Shown: positions 44,647-53,314, numbered from the stretch's first letter. The stretch: DNA of 64,000 nt from JABGQS01 sp963666505 (GCA_963666505.2 CAXXXL010000003.1:62001-126000); one strand, 5' to 3'. The notes: generated by a model from the letters alone, not told the origin. Translations and numbers: made by a program.

Positions 44647-45216
44647 TTACTTAAGATGGTCTACGCTTACGCCGCGAGCCTTTGCGTACTGCTCTGCAGT
44701 CTTCAAGAGTTTAAGACCCTCTATAGTAGCTTTAACGCAGTTTGCAGGTGTATTAGAACCCTGCGACTTCGTTTTTATATCTTTGACTCCGGCAAGCTCT
44801 AAAACCGCACGGGCCGGTCCGCCGGCGATAACACCGGTACCTTCGGCAGCCGGAAGCAGCAGTACTTTGCCTCTTCCGAAAATCCCGATGACCTCGTGAG
44901 GAATCGTAGTTCCCACTATAGGAACTTCTATAAGATTGCGCTTTGCCTTCTGTACGGCCTTTGAGATAGCATCCGGAATCTCCGCTGCTTTTCCAAGACC
45001 AGCGCCAACCCTGCCTTTTTCGTCTCCTACTACGACAAGCGCTGTAAAGCGGAAGTTTCTGCCGCCTTTAACAACCTTGGCAACACGGTTGACGTAAACT
45101 AGCTTCTCCTTGAATTCCTTATCTTCTTCCTTCTTGAAGTTGCGTCTGCCACGTCCCGGGCCTCTGCCGCCGTCGTTTTTTCTATCATTGCCTTTAAATG
45201 CATCGTTTCTCTGCAC
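44647..45216 (-). CDS. rpsE: 30S ribosomal protein S5
   Basis: 189 residues: charged N-terminal extension (about 1-32), then VYVNRVAKVVKGGRNFRFTALVVVGDEKGRVGAGLGKA and IGTTIPHEVIGIFGRGKVLLLPAAEGTGVIAG. Acts in decoding accuracy with S4. 15 bases after rplR. Confidence 0.97.
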   Translation of the reverse strand: MQRNDAFKGNDRKNDGGRGPGRGRRNFKKEEDKEFKEKLVYVNRVAKVVKGGRNFRFTALVVVGDEKGRVGAGLGKAAEIPDAISKAVQKAKRNLIEVPIVGTTIPHEVIGIFGRGKVLLLPAAEGTGVIAGGPARAVLELAGVKDIKTKSQGSNTPANCVKATIEGLKLLKTAEQYAKARGVSVDHLK

Positions 45217-45231
45217 CCTGGTCTCCTCCTT

Positions 45232-45600
45232 CTAAAACTTGAGTCCGGCTTTTCTAGCGCCGTCAGCCAACTGCTCTACTCTGCCTGTATAGACATAGCC
45301 GCCTCTGTCAAAGACAACTTCTTTTACGCCTTTGGCTATGGCCTTCTTTGCAACTTTCTCGCCAACTATTGCAGCTGCTTCTTTTTTATTCTTGCCCTGC
45401 ACAGCGGTCTTGATGTCTTTTTCCATAGTTGATGCACTTACTAAAGTCATACCTTTTTCATCGTCAATCACCTGAGCATAGATATGGCTGGTGCTGCGGT
45501 ATACATTAAGCCTTGGCTTTGCAGCAGTGCCGGATATCTTGTTTCTTACCCTTAAGTGACGTCCTTTTCTGACTTTGTTTTTATTCTTCTTAATAATCAA
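45232..45600 (-). CDS. rplR: 50S ribosomal protein L18
   Basis: 122 residues: GRHLRVRNKISGTAAKPRLNVYRSTSHIYAQVIDD and FDRGGYVYTGRVEQLADGARKAGLKF. Binds 5S rRNA together with L5. 16 bases after rplF. Confidence 0.97.
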   Translation of the reverse strand: MIIKKNKNKVRKGRHLRVRNKISGTAAKPRLNVYRSTSHIYAQVIDDEKGMTLVSASTMEKDIKTAVQGKNKKEAAAIVGEKVAKKAIAKGVKEVVFDRGGYVYTGRVEQLADGARKAGLKF

Positions 45601-45616
45601 TTTTCACGCCACCTTT

Positions 45617-46153
45617 CTACATTCCGGTCTTGCCGACTTTACGCAGCACGACTTCGTCTCTGTATCTTATGCCCTTGCCCTTATACGGCTCTGGCGGACG
45701 GATACCTCTTATTTCGGACGCAACCTGCCCTACTATCTGCTTGGAGATGCCCGAAACCTTGATTATGTTCTGACCCTCTACATCAAGAGTAACTCCGTCT
45801 TCGACGACCTCGACCGGATGCGAGTATCCTACGTTCAGAACGATCTTGTTGCCGTTCTTCTGCACTCTGTAGCCGACGCCGACGACTTCAAGTATTTTTG
45901 TAAACCCGTCAGTCAGTCCGGTCACCATATTGGCTATAAGCGCACGTGAAAGGCCGTGCATCGCCCTGTCATATTTATTATCCGAGCTGCGCTTAACTTC
46001 AAGCACACCGTCATTTATCTCCACTTTTATAACCGACGGTATCTTTTCCGCGAGCTCGCCTTTGCTGCTTTTTACCTTTACAATGTTGCCATCCTCCACC
46101 GTAACGGTTACGCCGGAAGGAATTGTAATCGGCATTTTACCTATTCTAGACAT
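45617..46153 (-). CDS. rplF: 50S ribosomal protein L6
   Basis: 178 residues in two similar domains: MSRIGKMPITIPSGVTVTV and VVGVGYRVQKNGNKIVLNVGYSHPV, with the conserved IRGIRPPEPYKGKGIRYRDEVV near the end. 69 bases after rpsH, the widest gap in the spc part. Confidence 0.97.
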   Translation of the reverse strand: MSRIGKMPITIPSGVTVTVEDGNIVKVKSSKGELAEKIPSVIKVEINDGVLEVKRSSDNKYDRAMHGLSRALIANMVTGLTDGFTKILEVVGVGYRVQKNGNKIVLNVGYSHPVEVVEDGVTLDVEGQNIIKVSGISKQIVGQVASEIRGIRPPEPYKGKGIRYRDEVVLRKVGKTGM

Positions 46154-46222
46154 TTTATTCTCCTTCGCACTTATAGGCGCTGTTGCTTGGCAGCACCCTG
46201 CAATATACAGTGCTCAATATAG

Positions 46223-46621
46223 TTACCAGACGTAAGCGAGGACTTCTCCGCCGACTTCGCCTTCTCTTGCATCTCTATCCGTCATAACGCCTTTGGACGT
46301 AGAAATGATAGCAACGCCAAGACCACCGAGTACCTTTGGTATATCGTCTTTCTTCGCATAAACACGAAGACCCGGCTTGCTTATCCTTTTAAGTCCATTG
46401 ATGACAGACTCCTCTTTCACACCATATTTAAGAGTAATCTTTATGATGCCCTGAGGGCCCTCATCTATATTCTCATACCCCTTAATAAAGCCTTCCTTCA
46501 AAAGAATCGCCGCAACAGCTTTCTTCATGTTGGAAGCGGGCATATTAACAGTGTCATGCTTTGCTCCAAGAGCATTGCGAATACGTGTCAGCATATCCGC
46601 TACAGGATCAGTTACAGGCAT
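46223..46621 (-). CDS. rpsH: 30S ribosomal protein S8
   Basis: 132 residues: DPVADMLTRIRNALGAKHDTVNMPAS and the C-terminal GVAIISTSKGVMTDRDAREGEVGGEVLAYVW. In some bacteria S8 represses the spc genes by binding their mRNA. 31 bases after rpsN. Confidence 0.97.
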   Translation of the reverse strand: MPVTDPVADMLTRIRNALGAKHDTVNMPASNMKKAVAAILLKEGFIKGYENIDEGPQGIIKITLKYGVKEESVINGLKRISKPGLRVYAKKDDIPKVLGGLGVAIISTSKGVMTDRDAREGEVGGEVLAYVW

Positions 46622-46652
46622 TTGTTTACCTCCTTATAATATAGACCACAGC

Positions 46653-46838
46653 CTACCAGCTTGCTTTTCTGACGCCCGGAATCTCGCCTTTGTATGCGAG
46701 TTCCCTGAAACATATACGGCAAATTCCGTATTTGCGCAGAACTGAGTGCGGTCTGCCGCAAATTGAGCATCTCGTATAGTTTCTGGTCGAAAACTTCGAG
46801 CCTTTTTGCTGTTTATTTATCATCGCTTTTTTAGCCAC
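46653..46838 (-). CDS. rpsN: 30S ribosomal protein S14, zinc type
   Basis: 61 residues: CSICGRPHSVLRKYGICRICFRELAYKGEIPGVRKASW, with the C-x2-C-x12-C-x2-C zinc-binding pattern of the short form (called S14 type Z). 26 bases after rplE. Confidence 0.97.
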   Translation of the reverse strand: MAKKAMINKQQKGSKFSTRNYTRCSICGRPHSVLRKYGICRICFRELAYKGEIPGVRKASW

Positions 46839-46864
46839 TTTATTACCTCCGGTCCTAAAGGTTC

Positions 46865-47404
46865 CTAGCGCTTGAACGGCATACCGAGAAGGCTAAGCAG
46901 TTCCCTTGCTTCCTCGTCGCTCTGCGCAGTTGTTACTATAATAATATCCATACCGCGGATCTTATCTACATTGTCATATACGATTTCAGGGAACACCAAT
47001 TGTTCCTTTAGTCCCATCGCAAAGTTTCCTCTTCCGTCGAATGAAGTGGGAGATATCCCCCGAAAGTCACGAACCCTTGGAAGTGCGACGCTGAGCAGTC
47101 TGTCGGCGAACTCATACATCCTGTTTCCACGAAGCGTAACTTTAGCGCCGACCTTCATGCCTTCACGGACTTTAAAGTTGGCAACACTCTTCTTTGCAAC
47201 GGTTACTACGGGCCTCTGCCCTGCTATAATGGTAAGGTCGTCAACAGCGGAGTCAAGCCCTTTTGCGTTGTCCTTTGTGTCTCCGAGCCCCATATTTATA
47301 ACTATTTTCTCCAGCCTTGGAACCTGCATAACGTTCTTATAGCCGAACTTCTTAGTCATAGCGGGGATAATCTCGCTATTGTAAGTATCCTTTAACCTTG
47401 GCAT
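46865..47404 (-). CDS. rplE: 50S ribosomal protein L5
   Basis: 179 residues: YNSEIIPAMTKKFGYKNVMQVPRLEKIVINMG, VTLRGNRMYEFADRL and FPEIVYDNVDKIRGMDIIIVTTA. Binds 5S rRNA and the P-site tRNA. 14 bases after rplX. Confidence 0.97.
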   Translation of the reverse strand: MPRLKDTYNSEIIPAMTKKFGYKNVMQVPRLEKIVINMGLGDTKDNAKGLDSAVDDLTIIAGQRPVVTVAKKSVANFKVREGMKVGAKVTLRGNRMYEFADRLLSVALPRVRDFRGISPTSFDGRGNFAMGLKEQLVFPEIVYDNVDKIRGMDIIIVTTAQSDEEARELLSLLGMPFKR

Positions 47405-47418
47405 CTTCTCTTTCCTCC

Positions 47419-47739
47419 CTACTTGTCAAACGTCTCGCCGCATTTTTTGCATATACGGACCTTGCTTCCGTCGTCGAGCACTTTGAACCCAAGACGTGTA
47501 GCTTTGCCGCATTTACCGCAGACAAGCATTACTTTGCTGGCGTACATCGCAGCTTCCGAATGTATAATACCGCCCGGTTTACCCTGGCCTTTCGGTTTTT
47601 CATGTTTTGTCGCCATGTTGAGCTTCTCGACAATCAGCTTGCCGTTTTTTGGCTCAACATGCAGAACTTTTCCGGTCTTACCTTTTTCCTTACCGGAGAT
47701 AACAACGACCTTGTCGTCTCTTTTAATATGCATAGCCAT
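47419..47739 (-). CDS. rplX: 50S ribosomal protein L24
   Basis: 106 residues: HIKRDDKVVVISGKEKGKTGKVLHV (KOW motif) and a C-terminal CGKCGK...CKKCGE zinc-ribbon-like segment. Two ATG codons six bases apart (47737 and 47731 side) each have an AGGA at good spacing, so the exact start is uncertain by two residues. 17 bases after rplN. Confidence 0.95.
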   Translation of the reverse strand: MAMHIKRDDKVVVISGKEKGKTGKVLHVEPKNGKLIVEKLNMATKHEKPKGQGKPGGIIHSEAAMYASKVMLVCGKCGKATRLGFKVLDDGSKVRICKKCGETFDK

Positions 47740-47756
47740 ATCCTTATCCTGCCTTC

Positions 47757-48125
47757 CTATAACACCTCAGGTGCAAGAGATACTATCTTCATATAGTCTT
47801 TTTCTCTAAGCTCTCTGGCAACCGGTCCGAAGATACGAGTACCTTTCGGCTGTTTGTTTTCATCTATAATCACGGCTGCATTGTCGTCGAATCTTATGTA
47901 AGAGCCATCCTTGCGCTTAATGCCGTAGACGCTGCGCACTACAACAGCTTTTACAACTTCCTTCTTCTTGACGACCCCGCCGGGGGCAGCCGTTTTCACA
48001 GACGCTACTATAACGTCTCCTATATTAGCAGATACTCTCTTTGAACCGCCGAGAACTTTTATGCACTGTATCTCTTTGGCTCCGGAGTTGTCCGCCACTT
48101 TCAAGCGTGTTTCGGCTTGTATCAT
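47757..48125 (-). CDS. rplN: 50S ribosomal protein L14
   Basis: 122 residues: MIQAETRLKVADNSGAKEIQCIKVLGG, GDVIVASVKTAAPGG and GTRIFGPVARELREKDYMKIVSLAPEVL. 26 bases after rpsQ. Confidence 0.98.
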   Translation of the reverse strand: MIQAETRLKVADNSGAKEIQCIKVLGGSKRVSANIGDVIVASVKTAAPGGVVKKKEVVKAVVVRSVYGIKRKDGSYIRFDDNAAVIIDENKQPKGTRIFGPVARELREKDYMKIVSLAPEVL

Positions 48126-48151
48126 CTTTAGTGTCCTCCCTTTAATAATGG

Positions 48152-48409
48152 TTACTTGGCAGCTCTTACTACCTTAACAAGTCTCCATCTCTTATCCTTG
48201 CTTAAAGGACGTGTTTCAGCAATCAAAACCTCGTCGCCGGTCTTTGCTTCGTTGTTCTCATCGTGCGCCTTATACTTCTTTGAAGACTTGATAGTCTTTT
48301 TATAAAGCGGGTGCTTTGCTTTACGAATAATAGAAACAACTATGGTTTTGTCCATCTTATCGCTTACGACAACGCCTGTTCTTTCCTTGCGTATTCCTCG
48401 TTTTGTCAT
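48152..48409 (-). CDS. rpsQ: 30S ribosomal protein S17
   Basis: 85 residues: RKERTGVVVSDKMDKTIVVSIIRKAKHPLYKKTIKSSKKYKAHDE and GDEVLIAETRPLSKDKRWRLV. OB-fold binder of 16S rRNA helix 11. Eleven bases after rpmC. Confidence 0.97.
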   Translation of the reverse strand: MTKRGIRKERTGVVVSDKMDKTIVVSIIRKAKHPLYKKTIKSSKKYKAHDENNEAKTGDEVLIAETRPLSKDKRWRLVKVVRAAK

Positions 48410-48420
48410 ATCAACTCTCC

Positions 48421-48627
48421 TTAACTGTCAGCTGCTGCGGCAAGCTCACGCTCACGAAGCACAGTCTTGACTCTTGCAATATCTCTTTTTGTCTGCCTTA
48501 CTACCATAACGTTTCCGAGCTGCCCGGTAGCATTCTGAAAACGCAGGTTAAAGAGCTCTTGCTTAAGGTCGCCGAGTTTACCCATCAATTCATCATTTGT
48601 CATCTCTTGCAGCTTGCTAGCTTTCAT
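48421..48627 (-). CDS. rpmC: 50S ribosomal protein L29
   Basis: 68 residues: MKASKLQEMTNDELMGKLGDLKQELFNLRFQNATGQL and KRDIARVKTVLRERE. The ATG at 48625-48627 is preceded by GGTGGTGAGCAGG, which codes the conserved end of L16; the genes overlap by 11 bases. The longer frame to 48726 lies inside rplP and is rejected. Confidence 0.95.
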   Translation of the reverse strand: MKASKLQEMTNDELMGKLGDLKQELFNLRFQNATGQLGNVMVVRQTKRDIARVKTVLRERELAAAADS

Positions 48628-49177
48628 CCTGCTCACCACCTGTTTCTTCTTCGCCCTCAGACCCTTCGCCCTCAGACTCTTCACCCTCAGACTCTTCGCC
48701 TTCGATCTCTTCCATGATGTCGTCATAGGTAGTCTTAAAGGTTATCTTAGAGAACGCTACTTCATCGAAGTCCTCGTTTTCTGCAATCTTGCACTTGATA
48801 GGAAGCTTATAAGCCGCCAGCCTAAGCGCTCTTTTTGCAATCTCTTCAGATACTCCGGCGATCTCGAACATAACTCTGCCCGGTTTAACGACCGCTACCC
48901 AGTACTCCGGAGAACCTTTACCGGATCCCATCCTGGTCTCTGCCGGCTTTTCTGTTACCGGCTTGTGCGGAAATATCTTTATCCAAACGTGTCCGCCACG
49001 TTTTATATATCTTGTCATGGCGATACGTGCAGCTTCTATCTGGTTGCTCGTTATCCATGCGGGCTGAGTTGCTACAAGGCCGTACTGTCCGTAGTTGACC
49101 GTGTTGCCTCTTTGCGCCTTGCCCTTCATTCTGCCACGAAAAACTCTTCTGCGTTTAACCCTTTTTGGCATTAACAT
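48617..49177 (-). CDS. rplP: 50S ribosomal protein L16 with acidic insertion before its C-terminus
   Basis: 186 residues, against about 140-147 usual. MPKRVKRRRVFRGRMKGKA, MTRYIKRGGHVWIKIFPHKP, MGSGKGSPEYWVAVVKPG and RLAAYKLPIKCK are normal. After KLPIKCK, where Bacillus L16 goes straight to its GGExxES end, about 43 extra residues appear, ending in repeats of ESEGE, and then the normal end ETGGEQDES. The inserted tail is strongly acidic, odd for an rRNA-binding protein near the peptidyl transferase centre. The ATG overlaps rpsC by 23 bases with GGAGG upstream. Confidence 0.95.
   Translation of the reverse strand: MLMPKRVKRRRVFRGRMKGKAQRGNTVNYGQYGLVATQPAWITSNQIEAARIAMTRYIKRGGHVWIKIFPHKPVTEKPAETRMGSGKGSPEYWVAVVKPGRVMFEIAGVSEEIAKRALRLAAYKLPIKCKIAENEDFDEVAFSKITFKTTYDDIMEEIEGEESEGEESEGEGSEGEEETGGEQDES
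48649..48707. repeat. 15-base tandem repeats in rplP coding ESEGE
   Basis: About three to four copies of a 15-base unit (CTTCGCCCTCAGACC and close variants) code for the acidic repeat near the end of L16. The unit keeps the frame, so copy number may vary between strains. Confidence 0.85.
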
Positions 49178-49850
49178 TTTTGCTGCCTCCTTCTGACGCT
49201 TTGAACTTGTCTCTCAAAGGATTGCCAAGTATTTCGCCTTTATATATCCAGACTTTGCAGCCTATTTTACCATATGTAGTGTTTGCTTCGGCAAAACCAT
49301 AGTCAATGTCTGCACGGATAGTCTGACACGGAATGCTGCCATCGTGATACTTTTCATTTCTGGCAATTTCAGCGCCTCCAAGACGTCCGCTGCACAAAGT
49401 CTTTATACCCAGAGCTCCGCCTTTCATTGCTCTGCCCATGCTCTGTTTCATCGCGCGGCGGAACGAAATACGTCTCTCGAGCTGGCTTGCAATGCTCTCT
49501 GCAACAAGCTGTGCGTTTATATCCGGGCGTTTGACTTCCATGATATTGAGCACAACAGTTCTGCCCGTTTTTGCAGCGAGCTGCTTCTTTAACTGTTCAA
49601 CTCCCTGTCCGCCTTTACCGATGACTATGCCCGGCTTTGCGGTATGAACGGTAACCGTCAGCTTGTTTGCCGCACGTTCCGTTTCGATTTTTGCAACTCC
49701 GGCAGCATAAAGCTGCTTTTTGAGCTGCTTTCTTATGTCGTTATCTTCTTTTATATACTTTGCAAATTCGCCTTTTCTGGCAAACCAGCGTGCATCCCAG
49801 TCTTTTATAACGCCGACACGCATTCCATGAGGATTAACCTTTTGACCCAT
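49155..49850 (-). CDS. rpsC: 30S ribosomal protein S3
   Basis: 231 residues: MGQKVNPHGMRVGVIKDWDARWFA, KH domain with TVHTAKPGIVIGKGGQGVEQLKK, and ISFRRAMKQSMGRAMKGGALGIKTLCSGRLGGAEIAR. Forms the mRNA entry channel with S4 and S5. Directly abuts rplV and overlaps rplP by 23 bases. Confidence 0.98.
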   Translation of the reverse strand: MGQKVNPHGMRVGVIKDWDARWFARKGEFAKYIKEDNDIRKQLKKQLYAAGVAKIETERAANKLTVTVHTAKPGIVIGKGGQGVEQLKKQLAAKTGRTVVLNIMEVKRPDINAQLVAESIASQLERRISFRRAMKQSMGRAMKGGALGIKTLCSGRLGGAEIARNEKYHDGSIPCQTIRADIDYGFAEANTTYGKIGCKVWIYKGEILGNPLRDKFKASEGGSKNVNAKKG

Positions 49851-50249
49851 TTACGCTTCCTCCTTAACTGCACTATCCAGTATGATCGTTATATGGCTTG
49901 TTCTCTTACGTATCCTGGAAGCCCGCCCTTGGGCTCTTGGCCTGAATCTTTTAAGCGTAGGACCCTGGTCAGCAAAAACTTCAGCAACGAAAAGGTCATC
50001 ACGAAGGATTCCCTGATTGTTCTCTGCGTTGGCAATTGCAGAATTCAAAAGCTTCTCGACTACCGGACTGGCAGCCTTCTGCGTGTTTTTTAGGATCGCA
50101 ATGGCTTCATTCACGTTCTTGCCACGGATAAGGTCTATAACAAGCTTGACCTTTGTGGAAGAGATACGTACAAACTTAACCTTGGCCATCGGTCTTCTAT
50201 CTTTAAGCTCTTCTCTTTTTTGCGCTTTTTCTCTTTGACGAGTCGCCAT
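49851..50249 (-). CDS. rplV: 50S ribosomal protein L22
   Basis: 132 residues: about 20 extra basic residues, then AKVKFVRISSTKVKLVIDLIRGKNVNEAIAIL and the conserved end RFRPRAQGRASRIRKRTSHITIIL. Its long loop lines the exit tunnel near the site targeted by macrolides. GGAGG is ten bases before the ATG, so the longer N-terminus is kept. Confidence 0.96.
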   Translation of the reverse strand: MATRQREKAQKREELKDRRPMAKVKFVRISSTKVKLVIDLIRGKNVNEAIAILKNTQKAASPVVEKLLNSAIANAENNQGILRDDLFVAEVFADQGPTLKRFRPRAQGRASRIRKRTSHITIILDSAVKEEA

Positions 50250-50270
50250 TCTTAACTTGCCTCCTTCGAA

Positions 50271-50549
50271 TTACTTGGAGCCAGACTTTTTATCGCCTGC
50301 ATGCCCACGGAAAGTCCTCGTCGGTGCAAATTCACCAAGCTTATGACCAACCATATCTTCTGTCATATATACCGGCACGAATTTCCTGCCGTCGTGCACC
50401 GCTAAAGTGTGTCCGACCATGTCCGGGAATATCGTAGATGCCCTACTCCATGTCTTTATCACTTTTTTTTCATTCTTTTCGTTCATCTGCTGCATTTTGG
50501 AGAGCAGCTTCTCATCAACGAATGGACCCTTTTTTATCGATCTACTCAT
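50271..50549 (-). CDS. rpsS: 30S ribosomal protein S19
   Basis: 92 residues: MSRSIKKGPFVDEKLLSKM, WSRASTIFPDMVGHTLAVHDGRKFVPVYMTEDMVGHKLGEFAPTRTF in the usual order. Head protein. 13 bases after rplB. Confidence 0.98.
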   Translation of the reverse strand: MSRSIKKGPFVDEKLLSKMQQMNEKNEKKVIKTWSRASTIFPDMVGHTLAVHDGRKFVPVYMTEDMVGHKLGEFAPTRTFRGHAGDKKSGSK

Positions 50550-50562
50550 ACTATAAAACTCC

Positions 50563-51393
50563 TTATTTGGTTCTGCGTCTTACGATATATTTATCCGACT
50601 GATTCTTCTTCTTCCTAGTCTTATATCCAAGTGTCGGTTTGCCCCAGGGCGTAACAGGACCCGGTTTTCCTATTGGCGATTTGCCTTCGCCGCCGCCGTG
50701 CGGATGGTCGTTCGGGTTCATTACCGAACCACGCACTGTCGGGCGGAAACCCATATGACGCTTCTTGCCTGCTTTGCCTATGCTTATGTTGTTCTGGTCG
50801 ATGTTGCCGACCTGTCCGACAGTCGCTTTGGCTGTAAGCAGTATCATCCTTACTTCTCCGGACGGCAGACGCACCTGAGCGTACTTGCCTTCCTTAGCCA
50901 TAAGCTGCGCAGAGTTGCCCGCGCTTCTTACGAGCTGTCCGCCTTTTCCGGGCGAGAGCTCTATGTTATGAATAAGAGTCCCCATCGGGATATCCTTAAG
51001 GAAAAGCGAGTTGCCCGGTTTGATGTCGGCGCCTTCGCCGGATACTACGCTGTCGCCTACTTTTAGGCCGTAAGGCGCCAGTATGTATCTCTTCTCACCG
51101 TCTGCATAATGCAGAAGCGCAATGTTCGCAGTTCTGTTCGGATCATACTCTATAGTAGCCACTGTTGCAGGAACGCCGTCTTTATTTCTTTTAAAGTCGA
51201 TTATCCTGTATTTTCTTTTTGCCCCGCCGCCCCTGTGACGAACGGTGATGCGACCGTTAACGTTTCTTCCGGCCTTGCGTTTTCTTACATCAAGCAGCGA
51301 TTTTTCGGGAGTTGTGCATGTGATTTCTTCAAATGCACTTACCGTCATTCCCCGTCTGCCTGGTGATGTTGGTTTATACTTTTTAATCGCCAT
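50563..51393 (-). CDS. rplB: 50S ribosomal protein L2
   Basis: 276 residues: AIKKYKPTSPGRRGMTV, GRITVRHRGGGAKRKYRIIDFKR, and the conserved HPHGGGEGKSPIGKPGPVTPWG near the C-terminus, whose His is needed for peptidyl transferase assembly. 21 bases after rplW. Confidence 0.98.
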   Translation of the reverse strand: MAIKKYKPTSPGRRGMTVSAFEEITCTTPEKSLLDVRKRKAGRNVNGRITVRHRGGGAKRKYRIIDFKRNKDGVPATVATIEYDPNRTANIALLHYADGEKRYILAPYGLKVGDSVVSGEGADIKPGNSLFLKDIPMGTLIHNIELSPGKGGQLVRSAGNSAQLMAKEGKYAQVRLPSGEVRMILLTAKATVGQVGNIDQNNISIGKAGKKRHMGFRPTVRGSVMNPNDHPHGGGEGKSPIGKPGPVTPWGKPTLGYKTRKKKNQSDKYIVRRRTK

Positions 51394-51414
51394 TTCTTGC
51401 TTCCTCCCTTTTAA

Positions 51415-51708
51415 CTACTGTGCAAGCGAATCGAAGAACTCGATAGTCTTGGAATCGCTGGTCAGTGTTACAAAGGCTTTCTTCGTTTCAGCACGTCTGC
51501 CTTTTGTATATCCCTGACGTTTCACTTTGCCGATCTGGCGAAGAGTGTTGACTTTCTTTACCTTTACGCCGAATACTTCTTCAATAGCTTCCTTTACCTG
51601 GGTCTTTGTGGCCCTTTTATCGACGATAAACGTGTACTTTTTAACAGTGAGATCGTCATAGCTTTTTTCGGTAAGCACCGGCTTTAAAATAATATCTCTA
51701 GCTTCCAT
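51415..51708 (-). CDS. rplW: 50S ribosomal protein L23
   Basis: 97 residues: ARDIILKPVLTEKSYDDL, YTFIVDKRATKTQVKEAIEEVFGVKV. Docking site at the tunnel exit for trigger factor and SRP. Starts on the base next to the rplD stop. Confidence 0.97.
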   Translation of the reverse strand: MEARDIILKPVLTEKSYDDLTVKKYTFIVDKRATKTQVKEAIEEVFGVKVKKVNTLRQIGKVKRQGYTKGRRAETKKAFVTLTSDSKTIEFFDSLAQ

Positions 51709-52329
51709 TTAAGCAAAAACCTCCTCGACCTTCTTTACAGCGTCTTTAGTTATGATAAGCTTGTCATAGTTAACAAGGTCATATACGTTGACGGTGTCGG
51801 CAGTTAAAGTCTTGATGCCCTGTATGTTTCCTGCGGCACGTACTACGGCGTCGTCTTTTGCCGGCGTTACGATAAGCGCCTTTTTAACATCAAAACCCTT
51901 CAATATTTCCGCCATTATCTTTGTTTTTGGTGCATCCAGCGCCAAATCTTCAAGAACGATAATGTCATTGTCAGAAACTTTCATCGAAAGCGCACTCTGT
52001 ATGGCAAGTTTTCTGACTTTCTTGTTGACCTTCTGGCTGTAGTCCCTTGGCTTGACTGCGAATGTCATGCCGCCCTTTGTCCAGATAGGAGAGCGTGATG
52101 AGCCGGCTCTGGCTCTGCCTGTTCCCTTTTGTCTCCACGGCTTTATTCCGCCGCCTCTAACTTCGCTTCTGGTAAGTGCACTCTGTGTTCCCTGACGTCT
52201 GTTGGCCAGCTGGGCCACAACGACCTGGTGCATAACGGCTTCGTTTACTTCGACGCCGAATATTTCATTTTTAAGATTCATCTGGCCGGTCTTCTCGCCG
52301 TCCTTCTTATATACCGATACTTTAGGCAT
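51709..52329 (-). CDS. rplD: 50S ribosomal protein L4
   Basis: 206 residues: MPKVSVYKKDGEKTG, RQGTQSALTRSEVRGGGIKPWRQKGTGRARAGSSRSPIW. The ATG at 52327-52329 is chosen over a GTG three codons upstream that sits only one base from AGGA. L4 lines the exit tunnel and in several bacteria represses the S10 operon by binding its leader. Confidence 0.96.
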   Translation of the reverse strand: MPKVSVYKKDGEKTGQMNLKNEIFGVEVNEAVMHQVVVAQLANRRQGTQSALTRSEVRGGGIKPWRQKGTGRARAGSSRSPIWTKGGMTFAVKPRDYSQKVNKKVRKLAIQSALSMKVSDNDIIVLEDLALDAPKTKIMAEILKGFDVKKALIVTPAKDDAVVRAAGNIQGIKTLTADTVNVYDLVNYDKLIITKDAVKKVEEVFA

Positions 52330-52362
52330 TTGTTTCACATCCTTTTCTTCTGGCCGCTTTGG

Positions 52363-52992
52363 CTACGACTGCTTTACAGCTTTTGTTATAGATACGAGGC
52401 TGCCTCTGGCTCCGGGTACTGCGCCTTTAACAAGCAGTACGTTCTTGTCAACATCGACGCCGACTATCTTTACGTTCTGTACAGTAACCGTCTGCGAACC
52501 GCCGTGTCCCGGCATCTTCTTGCCCTTGATGACTTTGCCCGGGTCTGCACAGGCACCGATCGAGCCGGGAGCCCTCTTGTTGTGGCTACCGTGAGTCATC
52601 GGACCTCTTGCAAAACCATGCCTAGCAATAGTTCCCTGAAAGCCTTTGCCTTTGGACGTGCCTTTTATATCGACGACATCGCCTTCTTCAAAGACGTCCA
52701 CTTTTATTTCCTGACCAAGCTCAAAAGAGTCTACGCTCTCAACACGATACTCTTTAAGTGTGCGCTTAAGCGGAGCGCCAGCTTTCTTTATATGTCCGGC
52801 TATCGGCTTCGTGACGAGCTTTTCTCTTATATCTCCGTATCCAAGCTGAACTGAGCTGTAACCGTCAGTCTCAATTGTCTTTTTCTGTGTAACGACGCAC
52901 GGGCCTGCCTCAACAACCGTTACCGGTATAACAGTGCCGTCTTCCATAAACACCTGCGTCATTCCAAGCTTTTTACCCATTATCGATTTCAT
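52363..52992 (-). CDS. rplC: 50S ribosomal protein L3
   Basis: 209 residues: MGKKLGMTQVFMEDGTVIPVTVVEAGPC, VDIKGTSKGKGFQG, RGPMTHGSHNKRAPGSIGACADPGKVIKGKKMPGH. Loop reaches the peptidyl transferase centre. The frame starts MKSIMGKK; a start at the second Met is possible. 13 bases after rpsJ. Confidence 0.96.
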   Translation of the reverse strand: MKSIMGKKLGMTQVFMEDGTVIPVTVVEAGPCVVTQKKTIETDGYSSVQLGYGDIREKLVTKPIAGHIKKAGAPLKRTLKEYRVESVDSFELGQEIKVDVFEEGDVVDIKGTSKGKGFQGTIARHGFARGPMTHGSHNKRAPGSIGACADPGKVIKGKKMPGHGGSQTVTVQNVKIVGVDVDKNVLLVKGAVPGARGSLVSITKAVKQS

Positions 52993-53005
52993 TTATACGC
53001 ACCCC

Positions 53006-53314
53006 CTAGAGCTTGATCTCTATGTCTACACCGGAGGGAAGGTCGAGTCTCATAAGCGCATCCGTCGTCTTGGATGTTGCTTCGAGTATGTCGATCAGCC
53101 TCTTGTGTGTCTTGATTTCAAACTGTTCTCTGCTATCCTTATATTTGTGCGGCGCACGAAGGATCGTTACGATCTCTTTCTGCGTCGGCAGAGGTATAGG
53201 ACCCGCTACCTTAGCGCCAGTACGTTTTGCCGTCTCTACGATTTTTCCTGCCGATTGATCGATCAGGTTGTAGTCATACGCCTTAAGTTTGATTCTGATT
53301 TTTTGGCTTGCCAT
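53006..53314 (-). CDS. rpsJ: 30S ribosomal protein S10
   Basis: 102 residues: ASQKIRIKLKAYDYNLIDQSAGKIVETAKRTGA, PIPLPTQKEIVTILRAPHKYKDSREQFE. First gene of the S10 operon and also a transcription antitermination factor (NusE). GGAGG nine bases before the ATG at 53312-53314 decides the start; the frame to 53353 is leader. Confidence 0.97.
   Translation of the reverse strand: MASQKIRIKLKAYDYNLIDQSAGKIVETAKRTGAKVAGPIPLPTQKEIVTILRAPHKYKDSREQFEIKTHKRLIDILEATSKTTDALMRLDLPSGVDIEIKL

Noticed and set aside
52129..52854. 241-codon plus-strand open frame
   Set aside because: Antisense of rplC and rplD; no ribosome site or family match.
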